Program-made: the position numbers and the translations under genes
Notes under the pieces: model-generated
Told to the model about the DNA's origin: nothing
The model's input: only the letters and a program-made list of their open reading frames with translations
The model's database searches: none
Part shown: one piece after another, positions 1 to 6,033 of the stretch
How the letters are laid out: each line of letters starts with the position of its first letter
How positions within the stretch are numbered: the stretch's first letter is position 1
Assembly: GCA_002292165.1 (NCBI GenBank)
Contig: DBBK01000111.1
Span: 1-6,033 of the forward strand
DNA from: Brevundimonas sp. UBA986
GTDB lineage: Bacteria > Pseudomonadota > Alphaproteobacteria > Caulobacterales > Caulobacteraceae
Direction of reading: 5' to 3'
Length of the DNA: 6,033 nt

Positions 1-426
1 CACCGGGTCGATCCAGCGCAGCCACCCCTTGGGCGTGAACAGCAGCCAGTCCAGCACCACCGCCGCGGGCATGATGTAGTGGACGACCCAGTTGCCCAGC
101 GCCGCCAGCCCCTCCGGCTGCCACGTCGCGCTGAGGATGAAGTGGAACACCAGACCGACCACAGCGATATACATCGCCACCGCCGCCCGGACGCCTTCAC
201 TCGCCGTCCACCGCCCGATGCGCGTGTTGGGCGCCAGCGCGGGGGCGATGAAGATCAGGTTGGCCAGCACATTGGTCTGGGTGGTGAAGAAGCTGAAATA
301 GACGACCGTGCTGCCCAGCGGCGAGCTGCTCATCCCGCCGAACACCGCGGCCCACCACTGATAGGCGATGGCCGTGCAGCCGATGGCCGAAAAGGCGATG
401 CGCCAGATCCGCGCGGCATTCTGCAT
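1..426 (-). CDS. Pr6Pr-family integral membrane protein, C-terminus beyond the left edge
   Basis: I translated this by hand: 142 codons stay open from an ATG at 426 to the window edge. The protein is hydrophobic, with four likely membrane segments at about residues 8-30, 42-66, 80-102 and 113-131. The stretch FFTTQTNVLANL (46-57) and the later WVVHYIMP (113-120) resemble the hallmark Thr/Asn-rich and His-containing segments of Pr6Pr proteins, which are related to the eukaryotic AIG1/ADTRP membrane hydrolases. In those relatives a Thr and a His are catalytic; equating them with T48/T49/T51 and H117 here is inference. Full-length members are usually near 200 residues with about six membrane segments, so roughly a quarter to a third is missing. 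The start overlaps the stop of the upstream XRE gene (TGATG), which fixes the start and implies translational coupling. The biological role of bacterial members is not established. Confidence 0.8.
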   Translation of the reverse strand, partial: MQNAARIWRIAFSAIGCTAIAYQWWAAVFGGMSSSPLGSTVVYFSFFTTQTNVLANLIFIAPALAPNTRIGRWTASEGVRAAVAMYIAVVGLVFHFILSATWQPEGLAALGNWVVHYIMPAAVVLDWLLFTPKGWLRWIDPV

Positions 427-674
427 CAGTAGGCGGGAACGTCAGACACCAGCGCCCAGAGCGGCAGGTGCAGGGCCCGGGTGGCCGCCTCCAGCTGGGC
501 GCTGTCCAGACGGCTGCGTCCGGCCTCGCACCGGCGGATGACGTCGGGGCTGGCGTGGATGGCCTCGGCCAGGGCCTCGATCCCGACGCCGCGCTCCTCG
601 CGCCAACGCTTCAATCGCCGCCCCGCCGACTGATAGCGGGGGTCGGCCTCGGGAAACTCCAGCACGACGCCCAT
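426..674 (-). CDS. Small XRE-family helix-turn-helix regulator
   Basis: This 82-residue protein is a single Cro/CI-type helix-turn-helix domain covering about residues 17-74. LKRWREERGVGIEALAEAIH (21-40) supplies the first helices, and SPDVIRRCEAGRSR (42-55), with its typical Glu-x-Gly turn, is the expected recognition helix. It probably binds DNA as a dimer, with no separate ligand or oligomerisation domain. The start is well supported: AAGGAGGT lies 4 nt before the ATG (679-686). The stop shares one base with the start of the Pr6Pr membrane protein gene, so the two are almost certainly made together. The aldo/keto reductase gene ends 49 nt upstream on the same strand. Its target is unknown; autoregulation or control of the coupled membrane protein is a guess from position. 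Confidence 0.88.
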   Translation of the reverse strand: MGVVLEFPEADPRYQSAGRRLKRWREERGVGIEALAEAIHASPDVIRRCEAGRSRLDSAQLEAATRALHLPLWALVSDVPAY

Positions 675-678
675 CCGG

Positions 679-686
679 ACCTCCTT
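679..686 (-). promoter_or_regulatory. Strong Shine-Dalgarno site of the XRE gene
   Basis: On the minus strand AAGGAGGT lies 4 nt before the ATG at 674. It is the closest match to the anti-SD consensus that I found in the window, and it settles the start of the XRE gene. Its first two bases fall inside the 3' arm of an inverted repeat (686-726). Confidence 0.8.
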
Positions 687-726
687 GAAGCGACGTCCTC
701 GACGCGCCTTCTTCAGAGACGCTTCA
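686..726 (-). repeat. Inverted repeat spanning the reductase stop and the XRE leader
   Basis: TGAAGCG at 686-692 is complementary to CGCTTCA at 720-726, with 27 nt between. On the minus-strand RNA the 5' arm begins at the UGA stop of the reductase and the 3' arm runs into the XRE Shine-Dalgarno. There is no U-tract, so it does not look like an intrinsic terminator. A 7-bp stem with a long loop could be chance. Confidence 0.35.
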
Positions 727-1572
727 GTCAGTCTGATCCCATTTGAAGTCGGGGTCCAGCCAGTCGCCGAGGCGGCCGTCGGGCCGGGCGAGGGCGTGAA
801 TCTGCGCCATTTCGTCGTCGGTCAGCTGGAAGTCGAAGATGTCGAAGCTCTCTTCGGCGCGGCTCACCTTGGTCGTGCGCGGAATGGCGATGACCTCCTG
901 CTGGATCAGCCAGCGCAGGGTCACCTGACCGGCCGACTTGCCGTGGGCGCGACCGATGGCGTTGATCACCGGGTCGTCGGCGATCTTGCCCTGGGCCAGC
1001 GGCGACCATGCGGTGATCGACGAGCCCAGCTCGTCCGCGGTCGCCAGCAGGGGGGCGAGGTTCAGGTAGGGGTGGTACTCGACCTGGTTGGTCACCAGCT
1101 TGGCCTTGGACACGCCCTGCGCCTGCCGGAACTCGGCCGAGGGGAAGTTGGACAGGCCGATCGACCGCGTCAGCCCCTGATCCTTCGCCTCGTTCAGCGC
1201 GCCCAGGGTCTCGGCGAAGGTCGGCGTCTTCTTGGGCCAGTGCAACAGCAGCAGGTCGGGGGTGAAGCCCAGGCTCGTCGCCGATTCCTTCGCCTGGGCG
1301 ATCAGGGCGTCGTGATGGAAGTGGGCGACCCAGATCTTGGTCGTCAGCCAGACCTCGTCGCGGGTCACATGGCCGGCCTCGATGGCGTCGCGGATGCCGT
1401 CGCCGACCGCCGCCTCGTTCTTGTAAATCCACGCCGTGTCGATGTGGCGATAGCCGATGCGCAGGGCCTCGGCGACCATCCGCCGCGCGTCCTCGGGCTC
1501 CAGCATCCAGGTGCCGAAGCCCAGCAGGGGAATGGACAGGCCGTCGACTTCGATGCGGGGTTGATCGGCCAT
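724..1572 (-). CDS. Aldo/keto reductase (NADPH-dependent, AKR superfamily)
   Basis: This 282-residue cytoplasmic protein is full length for an AKR. The catalytic tetrad is visible: D45 and Y50 in HIDTAWIYKNE, K79 in LTTKIW and H111 in LLLLHWP. Other family marks are LGFGTW (17-22), GLSNF (139-143), NQVEYHPYL (162-170), the barrel segment AWSPLAQGK (188-196) and IPRTTK (230-235) in the cofactor-phosphate loop. It should reduce an aldehyde or ketone with NADPH, in the style of 2,5-diketo-gluconate reductases and general detoxifying AKRs; the substrate cannot be read from the sequence. The ATG at 1572 lies 45 nt after the hydrolase stop and has only a weak AGG upstream, inside the 10-bp palindrome GGCGCGCGCC (1573-1582), so translation may depend on coupling. 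No separate promoter is evident. Confidence 0.93.
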   Translation of the reverse strand: MADQPRIEVDGLSIPLLGFGTWMLEPEDARRMVAEALRIGYRHIDTAWIYKNEAAVGDGIRDAIEAGHVTRDEVWLTTKIWVAHFHHDALIAQAKESATSLGFTPDLLLLHWPKKTPTFAETLGALNEAKDQGLTRSIGLSNFPSAEFRQAQGVSKAKLVTNQVEYHPYLNLAPLLATADELGSSITAWSPLAQGKIADDPVINAIGRAHGKSAGQVTLRWLIQQEVIAIPRTTKVSRAEESFDIFDFQLTDDEMAQIHALARPDGRLGDWLDPDFKWDQTD

Positions 1573-1617
1573 GGCGCGCGCCTGTGTTGCGGTGGGGGAA
1601 GGCGTCTACCTAGGCCC

Positions 1618-2493
1618 TCAGGCGGCGGGCGCAACCAGATCGTCGAAAATCTCGTCCCACAGCGGCTCCATTCCAGCCCGGAAGGCGCCCTCGTGCCCGA
1701 TGCGCCGGACGCCCTGATCCGCCGGGGTCCGCACCAGGATCGTCTTGGGCGCATTGGGATAGACCCTCAGCAGCCGCTCGGCCGTCACCGGCGTCGCGAT
1801 CGGATCGTCGGTGAAGATCCACGAGGTGATCGGCGCGGTCACGGCGTCAAAGGCGTTGGGCCGCAGCCGATCGCCCAGCTCGTCCTCGAAATACTCGGGC
1901 TTCAGGCACCAGCGCTTCCAGGTCTCGAATACCCCGCGCGGCAGGTCGGTCCCGGCCCACAGGCCGCCGCCCTTCACATAGCCGTGCCGCCTCAGGCTGT
2001 GCGGGCCGAAGCCGTGCCAGAAGAACAGCTCCAGCGGATTGTAGCTGCGATGGTGCAGGCCCCAATAGCCGACGCCCACGCTGACGAAGGCGTGGCGGGC
2101 GATGCGGTTCGGCTCGGGCATGAAGCCGACGAAATGGCCGCCGACGCTGTGGCCCACATGCAGGATCGGCAGGTCCGGCGCGGCCGCTTCCAGCGCCTGA
2201 ACCGCCGCCGGCATGTCCCACCGGCCCCAGTCGGGATAGTCCATGACCATGGCCTTGAGGTCCTCGGGCCGCGATCCGGCGATGCCCCGGAAGTCATAGG
2301 TCAGGACCGCCGCCCCCTTCGCCGCCAGGCGCCGCGCGAACCGTTCATAGAACCGCTTGGGAAAGCCGGTCCCCGACGACACCAGCACCGCGTGCTTCGG
2401 CTCGGAATGCGAGATCAGCCGCATCGACAGCGGATAGCCGTCCGCTGCCTCATGGACGAAGTCGCGCGTGGTCAGTTCGGGGGAATCGGTCAC
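1618..2493 (-). CDS. Alpha/beta-fold hydrolase (uncharacterised serine hydrolase-like family)
   Basis: This 291-residue protein has an alpha/beta-hydrolase fold. The nucleophile elbow GHSVG (114-118) puts the serine at S116. The oxyanion region is likely SSGTGFPKRFYERFA (39-53), and TYDFRGIAGS (65-74) matches the usual strand-4 segment. FTDDPIATP (227-235) offers D229 or D230 as the acid, and GHEGAFR (266-272) supplies H267 as the catalytic base. A Trp/Tyr/His-rich insertion at about 142-175 would form the cap. It resembles the conserved family of bacterial proteins annotated only as predicted alpha/beta hydrolases; the substrate is unknown and there is no signal peptide. The start is GTG at 2493: an in-frame stop lies just upstream and no ATG intervenes. 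AGGA sits 8 nt before the GTG but is buried in a hairpin. The neighbouring reductase follows after 45 nt. Confidence 0.9.
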   Translation of the reverse strand: MTDSPELTTRDFVHEAADGYPLSMRLISHSEPKHAVLVSSGTGFPKRFYERFARRLAAKGAAVLTYDFRGIAGSRPEDLKAMVMDYPDWGRWDMPAAVQALEAAAPDLPILHVGHSVGGHFVGFMPEPNRIARHAFVSVGVGYWGLHHRSYNPLELFFWHGFGPHSLRRHGYVKGGGLWAGTDLPRGVFETWKRWCLKPEYFEDELGDRLRPNAFDAVTAPITSWIFTDDPIATPVTAERLLRVYPNAPKTILVRTPADQGVRRIGHEGAFRAGMEPLWDEIFDDLVAPAA

Positions 2494-2537
2494 GGGGTCA
2501 GTCCTGTTTCAGGACGGACGATGACAGCTTGACCCCG
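2493..2537 (-). repeat. Nested inverted repeats over the hydrolase start region
   Basis: The outer arms CGGGGTCA (2493-2500) and TGACCCCG (2530-2537) are perfectly complementary over 8 bp. Nested directly inside is a 6-bp hairpin with a 3-nt loop, GTCCTG (2501-2506) and CAGGAC (2510-2515). On the minus-strand mRNA the inner 3' arm contains the AGGA that would serve as ribosome binding site, and the outer 3' arm includes the first base of the GTG start codon. No U-tract follows, so this looks like start-site sequestration rather than an intrinsic terminator. The complementarity is seen directly; the function is inference. Confidence 0.5.
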
Positions 2538-2544
2538 CGTCAGG

Positions 2545-2916
2545 TCAAGCCTCTCCCGGTAGTGTCGGATGCGCCTTCGACAGGCTCCGCGGCGCCTGTT
2601 TCCGCCACCGCCGCGCCAGCATGACCCTCAGCCAGTCCGGATCGACGCTGGCGATGCGCGCCAGCACCAGCGGGTGGTCCTTGTAGTGGTCGGTGAAGTG
2701 GAACGTCGCCGGGTCCATCTCGATCAGCAGCTCGCGCTCGTCGAGGCTGTCGAGATGGACCACGATGCTGTCGTCCAGTTGCGGCCGGATCCAGGTCAGG
2801 AATTTGCCCGCCACCTTGAACGACGGCTCGCCATAGGAGACGCCGTCCTCCACGCCCGGCAGGGCGAACAGCAGGGCGCGGAGTTCGGCGTGGGTCACCC
2901 TATTCGATGTCCTCAT
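2545..2916 (-). CDS. MmcQ/YjbR-family protein
   Basis: This 123-residue protein matches the MmcQ/YjbR (CyaY-like fold) family in layout: FALPGVEDGVSYGEPSFKV (17-35), a strand run ending in WIRP, then an acidic segment with MDPATFHF and YKDHP, and a final helix PDWLRVMLARRWRKQAP (93-109). The family is often called DNA-binding, but its function is not well established. The coordinates use the ATG at 2916, which overlaps the end of exbD3 by 17 nt and has AAGGTGG 9 nt upstream. A GTG at 2898 is a serious alternative: it lies one base after the exbD3 stop, in the same arrangement as the exbD2/exbD3 junction, and puts the LPG motif at the distance from the N-terminus usual for this family. Either way it is coupled to exbD3. 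The stop is followed by 51 nt before the hydrolase. Confidence 0.85.
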   Translation of the reverse strand: MRTSNRVTHAELRALLFALPGVEDGVSYGEPSFKVAGKFLTWIRPQLDDSIVVHLDSLDERELLIEMDPATFHFTDHYKDHPLVLARIASVDPDWLRVMLARRWRKQAPRSLSKAHPTLPGEA

Positions 2917-3322
2917 GAAGGAACGCCACCTTGAACCCCGCGGCCTTCAACGCCTGCATCGTCGACAGGATATCGGCGTAGCGCGCCTCCGTATCGCCCC
3001 GGATGAAGATCGGACGCCGGTGGCATTCGCTCCCTCGCGCGTCGTATTGGGCGGCGCAGACGTCGCGGGCCAGGGTCTCTTGCGAAGCGGCCGCTCCGCC
3101 GATCATCAGCCCGCCGGTCGCCCCGACGGTGACGAAGACGGGGTCCCAGGCCGGGCCGTCTCCGTACATACCGTCCAGCGGCGACTGATCCATTTCCCAG
3201 GCCGTGTTCACCACCGGCGTGGTGATCATGACCATGGTGAGCAGGGCCAGCAGGACGCCGACGACCGGCGTCAGGTCGATCCGGGCCATGGCGTCGATCG
3301 TCAGCGTGCGGGCAGGGGGCAT
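2900..3322 (-). CDS. exbD: Divergent ExbD/TolR-family protein, third of three (lacks the membrane Asp)
   Basis: This 140-residue protein has the ExbD plan: a short cytoplasmic N-terminus, one membrane segment (about 19-38) and a periplasmic domain. The segment RIDLTPVVGVLLALLTMVMI (14-33) aligns with the standard DINVTPFVDIMLVLLIIFMV, but the essential proton-pathway Asp is Gly22 (codon GGC at 3257-3259). The LP motif expected after the membrane segment is also absent, and the linker differs (about 40-60). The periplasmic part is recognisable: FVTVGATGGLMIGG (63-76), the Cys pair C89/C100, the PIFIRGD strand (104-110) and the EDIE tail shared with both sister genes. The ATG at 3322 starts one base after the exbD2 stop (TAGGATG), so it is coupled. 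M12 is a possible internal start but has no visible SD. It may be an accessory or regulatory ExbD. Confidence 0.85.
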   Translation of the reverse strand: MPPARTLTIDAMARIDLTPVVGVLLALLTMVMITTPVVNTAWEMDQSPLDGMYGDGPAWDPVFVTVGATGGLMIGGAAASQETLARDVCAAQYDARGSECHRRPIFIRGDTEARYADILSTMQALKAAGFKVAFLHEDIE

Positions 3323-3323
3323 C

Positions 3324-3743
<420 letters not shown>

Positions 3744-3810
3744 GGCGATCTCCCTCTCAGTTGGTTGGCGGACCCTTGTTCCGCCGGGAGATGTGGAGCC
3801 GACATTTAGT

Positions 3811-3844
3811 CAAAGAAAAGGCCGCGTCCCGGAGGGCGCGGCCT
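3811..3844 (-). terminator. Rho-independent terminator between exbD1 and exbD2
   Basis: On the minus strand GGCCGCG (3843-3837) pairs with CGCGGCC (3826-3820). The intervening bases form a further CCC/GGG pairing over a 3-nt loop, giving about ten GC-rich pairs with one bulged base, and an A-T pair (3844/3819) extends the stem. The T-rich run TTTTCTTT follows directly. It lies about 27 nt after the exbD1 stop and is the only textbook intrinsic terminator in the window. A TTGACT box (3813-3808, minus strand) overlaps the end of the T-tract and could be a -35 element for exbD2, but I see no convincing -10 at the right distance. Confidence 0.85.
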
Positions 3845-3870
3845 GATCTTTTCGCGAATGGGGACGAACC

Positions 3871-4320
<450 letters not shown>

Positions 4321-4342
4321 ACTTACTTGTCTCCGTCGAGGC

Positions 4343-4356
4343 CCGCCGCGCGGCGG
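4343..4356. repeat. 14-bp perfect GC palindrome in the exbD1 leader
   Basis: CCGCCGCGCGGCGG reads the same on both strands. It ends 22 nt before the exbD1 ATG, just upstream of the GGAGA ribosome binding site. It could be an mRNA hairpin or a protein site. In GC-rich DNA short GC palindromes also arise by chance. Confidence 0.45.
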
Positions 4357-4360
4357 ACTG

Positions 4361-4379
4361 CGGTTGAATGTTCAGACCG
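4361..4379. promoter_or_regulatory. Imperfect dyad upstream of exbD1 (possible operator)
   Basis: CGGTTGAA (4361-4368) and TTCAgACCG (4371-4379) form 8-bp inverted half-sites separated by 2 bp, with one extra base in the right arm. It is one of the few less GC-rich stretches of the folE-exbD1 gap and lies about 40 nt before the exbD1 start. It is not a recognisable Fur box. The operator role is inferred from symmetry and position only. Confidence 0.3.
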
Positions 4380-4395
4380 GTGTCTTGGCGTCCCC

Positions 4396-4424
4396 GGCGT
4401 CGCTTGTAAAGCGGTCTCGACGCC
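4396..4424. repeat. Inverted repeat in the folE-exbD1 gap
   Basis: GGCGTCG (4396-4402) is complementary to CGACGCC (4418-4424) across a 15-nt loop. A second GGCGTC at 4387-4392 could compete for the same partner, so two alternative stems are possible. I see no U-tract and no clear promoter here. Confidence 0.35.
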
Positions 4425-4444
4425 CCGGCGGTTCCGTCGCGTCG

Positions 4445-4467
4445 CTTTTCGCCCGTCGGGCGAGAAG
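4445..4467 (-). terminator. Hairpin directly after folE (weak terminator candidate)
   Basis: Ten-base arms around a GTC/GAC loop begin 1 nt after the folE stop. Nine of ten positions pair on the minus-strand RNA, with one C-A mismatch; on the plus strand that position would be a G-U wobble. No U-run follows on the minus strand, so it is not a standard intrinsic terminator. It could stabilise the folE 3' end or give partial termination. Confidence 0.35.
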
Positions 4468-4468
4468 A

Positions 4469-5131
4469 TCAGCCCCGGGCCAGTTTCAGGAAGCGCTCAA
4501 CCAATGCCGGATCGGACTTGAACGCGCCGGTGAAGCGGGTCGTCACGGTTGAGACGTGGCGGTGATGCACGCCGCGCGTCGTCATGCACTGGTGCTCGGC
4601 GTCGACCAGGACGGCGACCCCCTTGGGCGACAGATGCGATTCGATGGCCTCGACGATGTCGTTGGTCAGGGTTTCCTGGTTCTGCAGACGCTTGGCGAAG
4701 ATCTCGACCACGCGGGCCAGCTTGGAGATGCCGACCACCTTCTCGCCCGGCATATAGGCGACGAAGGCCTTGCCGATGAAGGGCGCCATATGGTGCTCGC
4801 AGTGGCTCTCGACCTCGATCTGACGCAGCACGACCATGTCGTCATAGCCGGTCACGTCCTCGAAGGTGCGCGACAGCTCCTTGGCCGGATCGGCGTCATA
4901 GCCTTCGAACCATTCGGAATAGGCGTCCACGACCCGCTTGGGCGTATCGACCAGACCGGGGCGGGTCGGATCGTCTCCGGCCCAGGCGATCAGGGTCCGC
5001 ACGGCCTCCAGCGCCTGTTCGCGGCTCGGCTTCAGGGGCATGTCGTTCCCGGGAACGAGAACGGGTTTTGCGGGCGTCGAACTCATGAAATCGGTCTCAA
5101 ACGAACGGGGAGGCGACGAAGACGGCTTCAT
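4469..5131 (-). CDS. folE: GTP cyclohydrolase I, type I
   Basis: This enzyme converts GTP to 7,8-dihydroneopterin triphosphate, the first step of folate (and queuosine-precursor) synthesis, in the cytoplasm as a homodecamer. The protein is 220 residues. After a variable N-terminus, DDPTRPGLVDTPKRVVDAY (53-71) is the classic early motif. ESHCEHHMAPF (108-118) contains zinc ligands C111 and H114, and AEHQCMTTRGV (178-188) contributes the third ligand C182. GISKLARVVEIFAKRLQNQE (134-153) and the RGVHH/STVTTRFTGAF segments complete the active site. The ATG at 5131 has AAGG 5 nt upstream and fits a promoter about 30 nt away. An ATG at 5086 (residue 16) would give a 205-residue protein and cannot be excluded. 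It is divergent from cysS. Confidence 0.97.
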   Translation of the reverse strand: MKPSSSPPRSFETDFMSSTPAKPVLVPGNDMPLKPSREQALEAVRTLIAWAGDDPTRPGLVDTPKRVVDAYSEWFEGYDADPAKELSRTFEDVTGYDDMVVLRQIEVESHCEHHMAPFIGKAFVAYMPGEKVVGISKLARVVEIFAKRLQNQETLTNDIVEAIESHLSPKGVAVLVDAEHQCMTTRGVHHRHVSTVTTRFTGAFKSDPALVERFLKLARG

Positions 5132-5162
5132 TCGCCTTCGGACACTGTTTAACAGCTTCGCG

Positions 5163-5192
5163 GCTATATGGGACGTTCAGTCCGTACTGCAA
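5163..5192 (-). promoter_or_regulatory. Candidate folE promoter in the folE-cysS divergent region
   Basis: On the minus strand TTGCAG (5192-5187) and TATAGC (5168-5163) are separated by 18 bp and resemble -35 and -10 boxes. They would start transcription near 5156, giving a leader of about 25 nt before the folE ATG. The spacer holds a short dyad, GGAC/GTCC (5171-5174, 5180-5183). On the plus strand the same bases read GCTATATG, similar to Caulobacter-type -10 elements, and could serve cysS, although I see no good plus-strand -35. A second dyad, CTGTT-T-AACAG, lies at 5145-5155. Confidence 0.45.
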
Positions 5193-5218
5193 GAAAACGA
5201 TCAAGGCCGCCCTCCACC

Positions 5219-6033
5219 ATGACGCTCTCCCTCTACGACACCCTGCACCGTGAAAAGCGGGTGTTCACGCCCCGGGATCCGAAGCGGGTGACCCTCTATG
5301 TCTGCGGTCCGACGGTCTATGACTACGCCCACATCGGCAACGCGCGGCCGCCGGTGGTGTTCGACGTCCTTACGCGGCTTCTGCGCCGGGAATACGGCGC
5401 CGACCACGTCATCTACGCCCGCAACGTCACCGACGTGGACGACAAGATCAATCAGAAGGCCCACCGCGAAGGCGTCGAGATCGGCGAGATCACGGCCCGC
5501 TACGAGGCCGCCTATCTGGCCGACATGGGGCTGCTGAACGTCAGCCCGCCGGACATCGCCCCGCACGTCACCGATCACATGGACGCCATCGTCGCCCAGA
5601 TCGGCCAGATCATCGACGCCGGCTGCGCCTATGCCGCCGAGGGCCATGTGCTGTTCGACGTCTCGGCCTATCCGGCCTATGGCGCCCTGTCGGGCCGGAA
5701 TCTGGACGACATGATCGCCGGCGCCCGCGTCGAGGTCGCCCCCTACAAGAAGAACGCCCACGACTTCGTCCTGTGGAAGCCGTCCAAGGAGAACGAGCCC
5801 AGCTGGCCGTCGCCCTGGGGCGCGGGCCGTCCCGGCTGGCACATCGAATGCTCGGCCATGATCGAGGAGACGCTCGGCCTGCCGATCGACATCCACGGTG
5901 GCGGCATAGACCTGGTCTTCCCCCACCATGAGAACGAGATCGCGCAAGGCGTCTGCGCCCACGGCCACGCCCACGCCGATCAGGCCCCGGCCGAATACAG
6001 CCGCTACTGGATGCACAACGGCTTCCTGACCGT
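5219..6033 (+). CDS. cysS: Cysteine-tRNA ligase, C-terminus beyond the right edge
   Basis: I translated this directly: 271 codons from the ATG at 5219 run open to the window end. CysS charges tRNA-Cys with cysteine in the cytoplasm. The class I signature HIGN is at 38-41. The zinc site that selects cysteine is complete: C29 in LYVCGPTVYD, C211 in WHIECSAM, and H236 with E240 in FPHHENE. Other family segments include RNVTDVDDKI (68-77), HDFVLWKPSKENEPSWPSPW (181-200) and DIHGGGIDLVF (224-234). Bacterial CysS is about 460 residues, so the KMSKS loop and the tRNA-binding C-terminus lie just outside. A weak AAGG sits 12 nt before the ATG. It is divergent from folE and shares its 87-bp upstream region. 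Confidence 0.97.
   Translation, partial: MTLSLYDTLHREKRVFTPRDPKRVTLYVCGPTVYDYAHIGNARPPVVFDVLTRLLRREYGADHVIYARNVTDVDDKINQKAHREGVEIGEITARYEAAYLADMGLLNVSPPDIAPHVTDHMDAIVAQIGQIIDAGCAYAAEGHVLFDVSAYPAYGALSGRNLDDMIAGARVEVAPYKKNAHDFVLWKPSKENEPSWPSPWGAGRPGWHIECSAMIEETLGLPIDIHGGGIDLVFPHHENEIAQGVCAHGHAHADQAPAEYSRYWMHNGFLT

Noticed and set aside
79..432. Plus-strand open frames at the left edge (79-432, 92-301)
   Set aside because: They are antisense to the Pr6Pr membrane protein, whose coupled start and membrane segments are convincing. Their products are low-complexity and Arg-rich.
685..2532. A 615-codon open frame on the plus strand
   Set aside because: It lies antisense to the aldo/keto reductase and hydrolase, both of which have complete catalytic motifs. 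Its translation is rich in Arg, Gly, Gln and Val with no recognisable domain, as expected of antisense frames in GC-rich DNA.
2900..3322. exbD3 as a pseudogene
   Set aside because: The frame is intact, the start is coupled to exbD2, and the periplasmic domain, Cys pair and tail are preserved. Loss of the membrane Asp alone does not show decay.
4343..4379. Fur box upstream of exbD1
   Set aside because: Iron control would suit an ExbD system, but the dyads here are GC-rich or short and do not match the AT-rich Fur consensus.
4321..4468. A small gene or riboswitch in the folE-exbD1 gap
   Set aside because: I found no ribosome binding site with a credible short frame, and no known riboswitch core that I recognise. 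Only dyads are supportable.
5201..6016. A 271-codon open frame on the minus strand
   Set aside because: It is antisense to cysS, which has its HIGH-type motif and full zinc site; the minus-strand product shows no family features.

Overview
The window is GC-rich and densely coding, with strong Shine-Dalgarno sites and near-zero gene spacings. Its gene content (several ExbD proteins, a MmcQ/YjbR protein, a Pr6Pr membrane protein, alphaproteobacterial-style CysS and FolE) suggests an alphaproteobacterium, plausibly Caulobacterales such as Brevundimonas. That assignment is inference from protein character; no rRNA or species marker is present.

Layout. Everything from 1 to 5131 is read on the minus strand, and only cysS (5219 to the right edge, incomplete) is on the plus strand. 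In transcription order the minus genes are: folE (GTP cyclohydrolase I); a 148-nt structured gap; exbD1; a strong intrinsic terminator; then a tightly packed run of exbD2, exbD3, a MmcQ/YjbR protein, an alpha/beta hydrolase, an aldo/keto reductase, a small XRE-type regulator and a Pr6Pr-family membrane protein cut by the left edge. Spacings in the run are 1 nt, a 17-nt overlap, 51, 45 and 49 nt, and a 1-nt stop/start overlap. No stretch over 300 bases lacks a gene.

How the genes fit together. The three tandem ExbD/TolR-type proteins form the core. They would sit in the inner membrane with ExbB/TolQ-type partners and couple proton flow to TonB or a similar effector, but no exbB or tonB lies in the window. 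exbD1 and exbD2 share a 76-bp perfectly identical block over the transmembrane segment. exbD3 is divergent: it has Gly where the proton-pathway Asp should be and lacks the motif after the membrane segment. The terminator after exbD1 suggests unequal expression of the three copies. The genes downstream are metabolic or regulatory accessories with no obvious functional link to energy transduction. folE and cysS are divergent housekeeping genes sharing an 87-bp promoter region.

The best candidate for something unusual is the exbD triplet with its apparently proton-pathway-defective third member. I see no phage, insertion sequence, CRISPR array or RNA gene.
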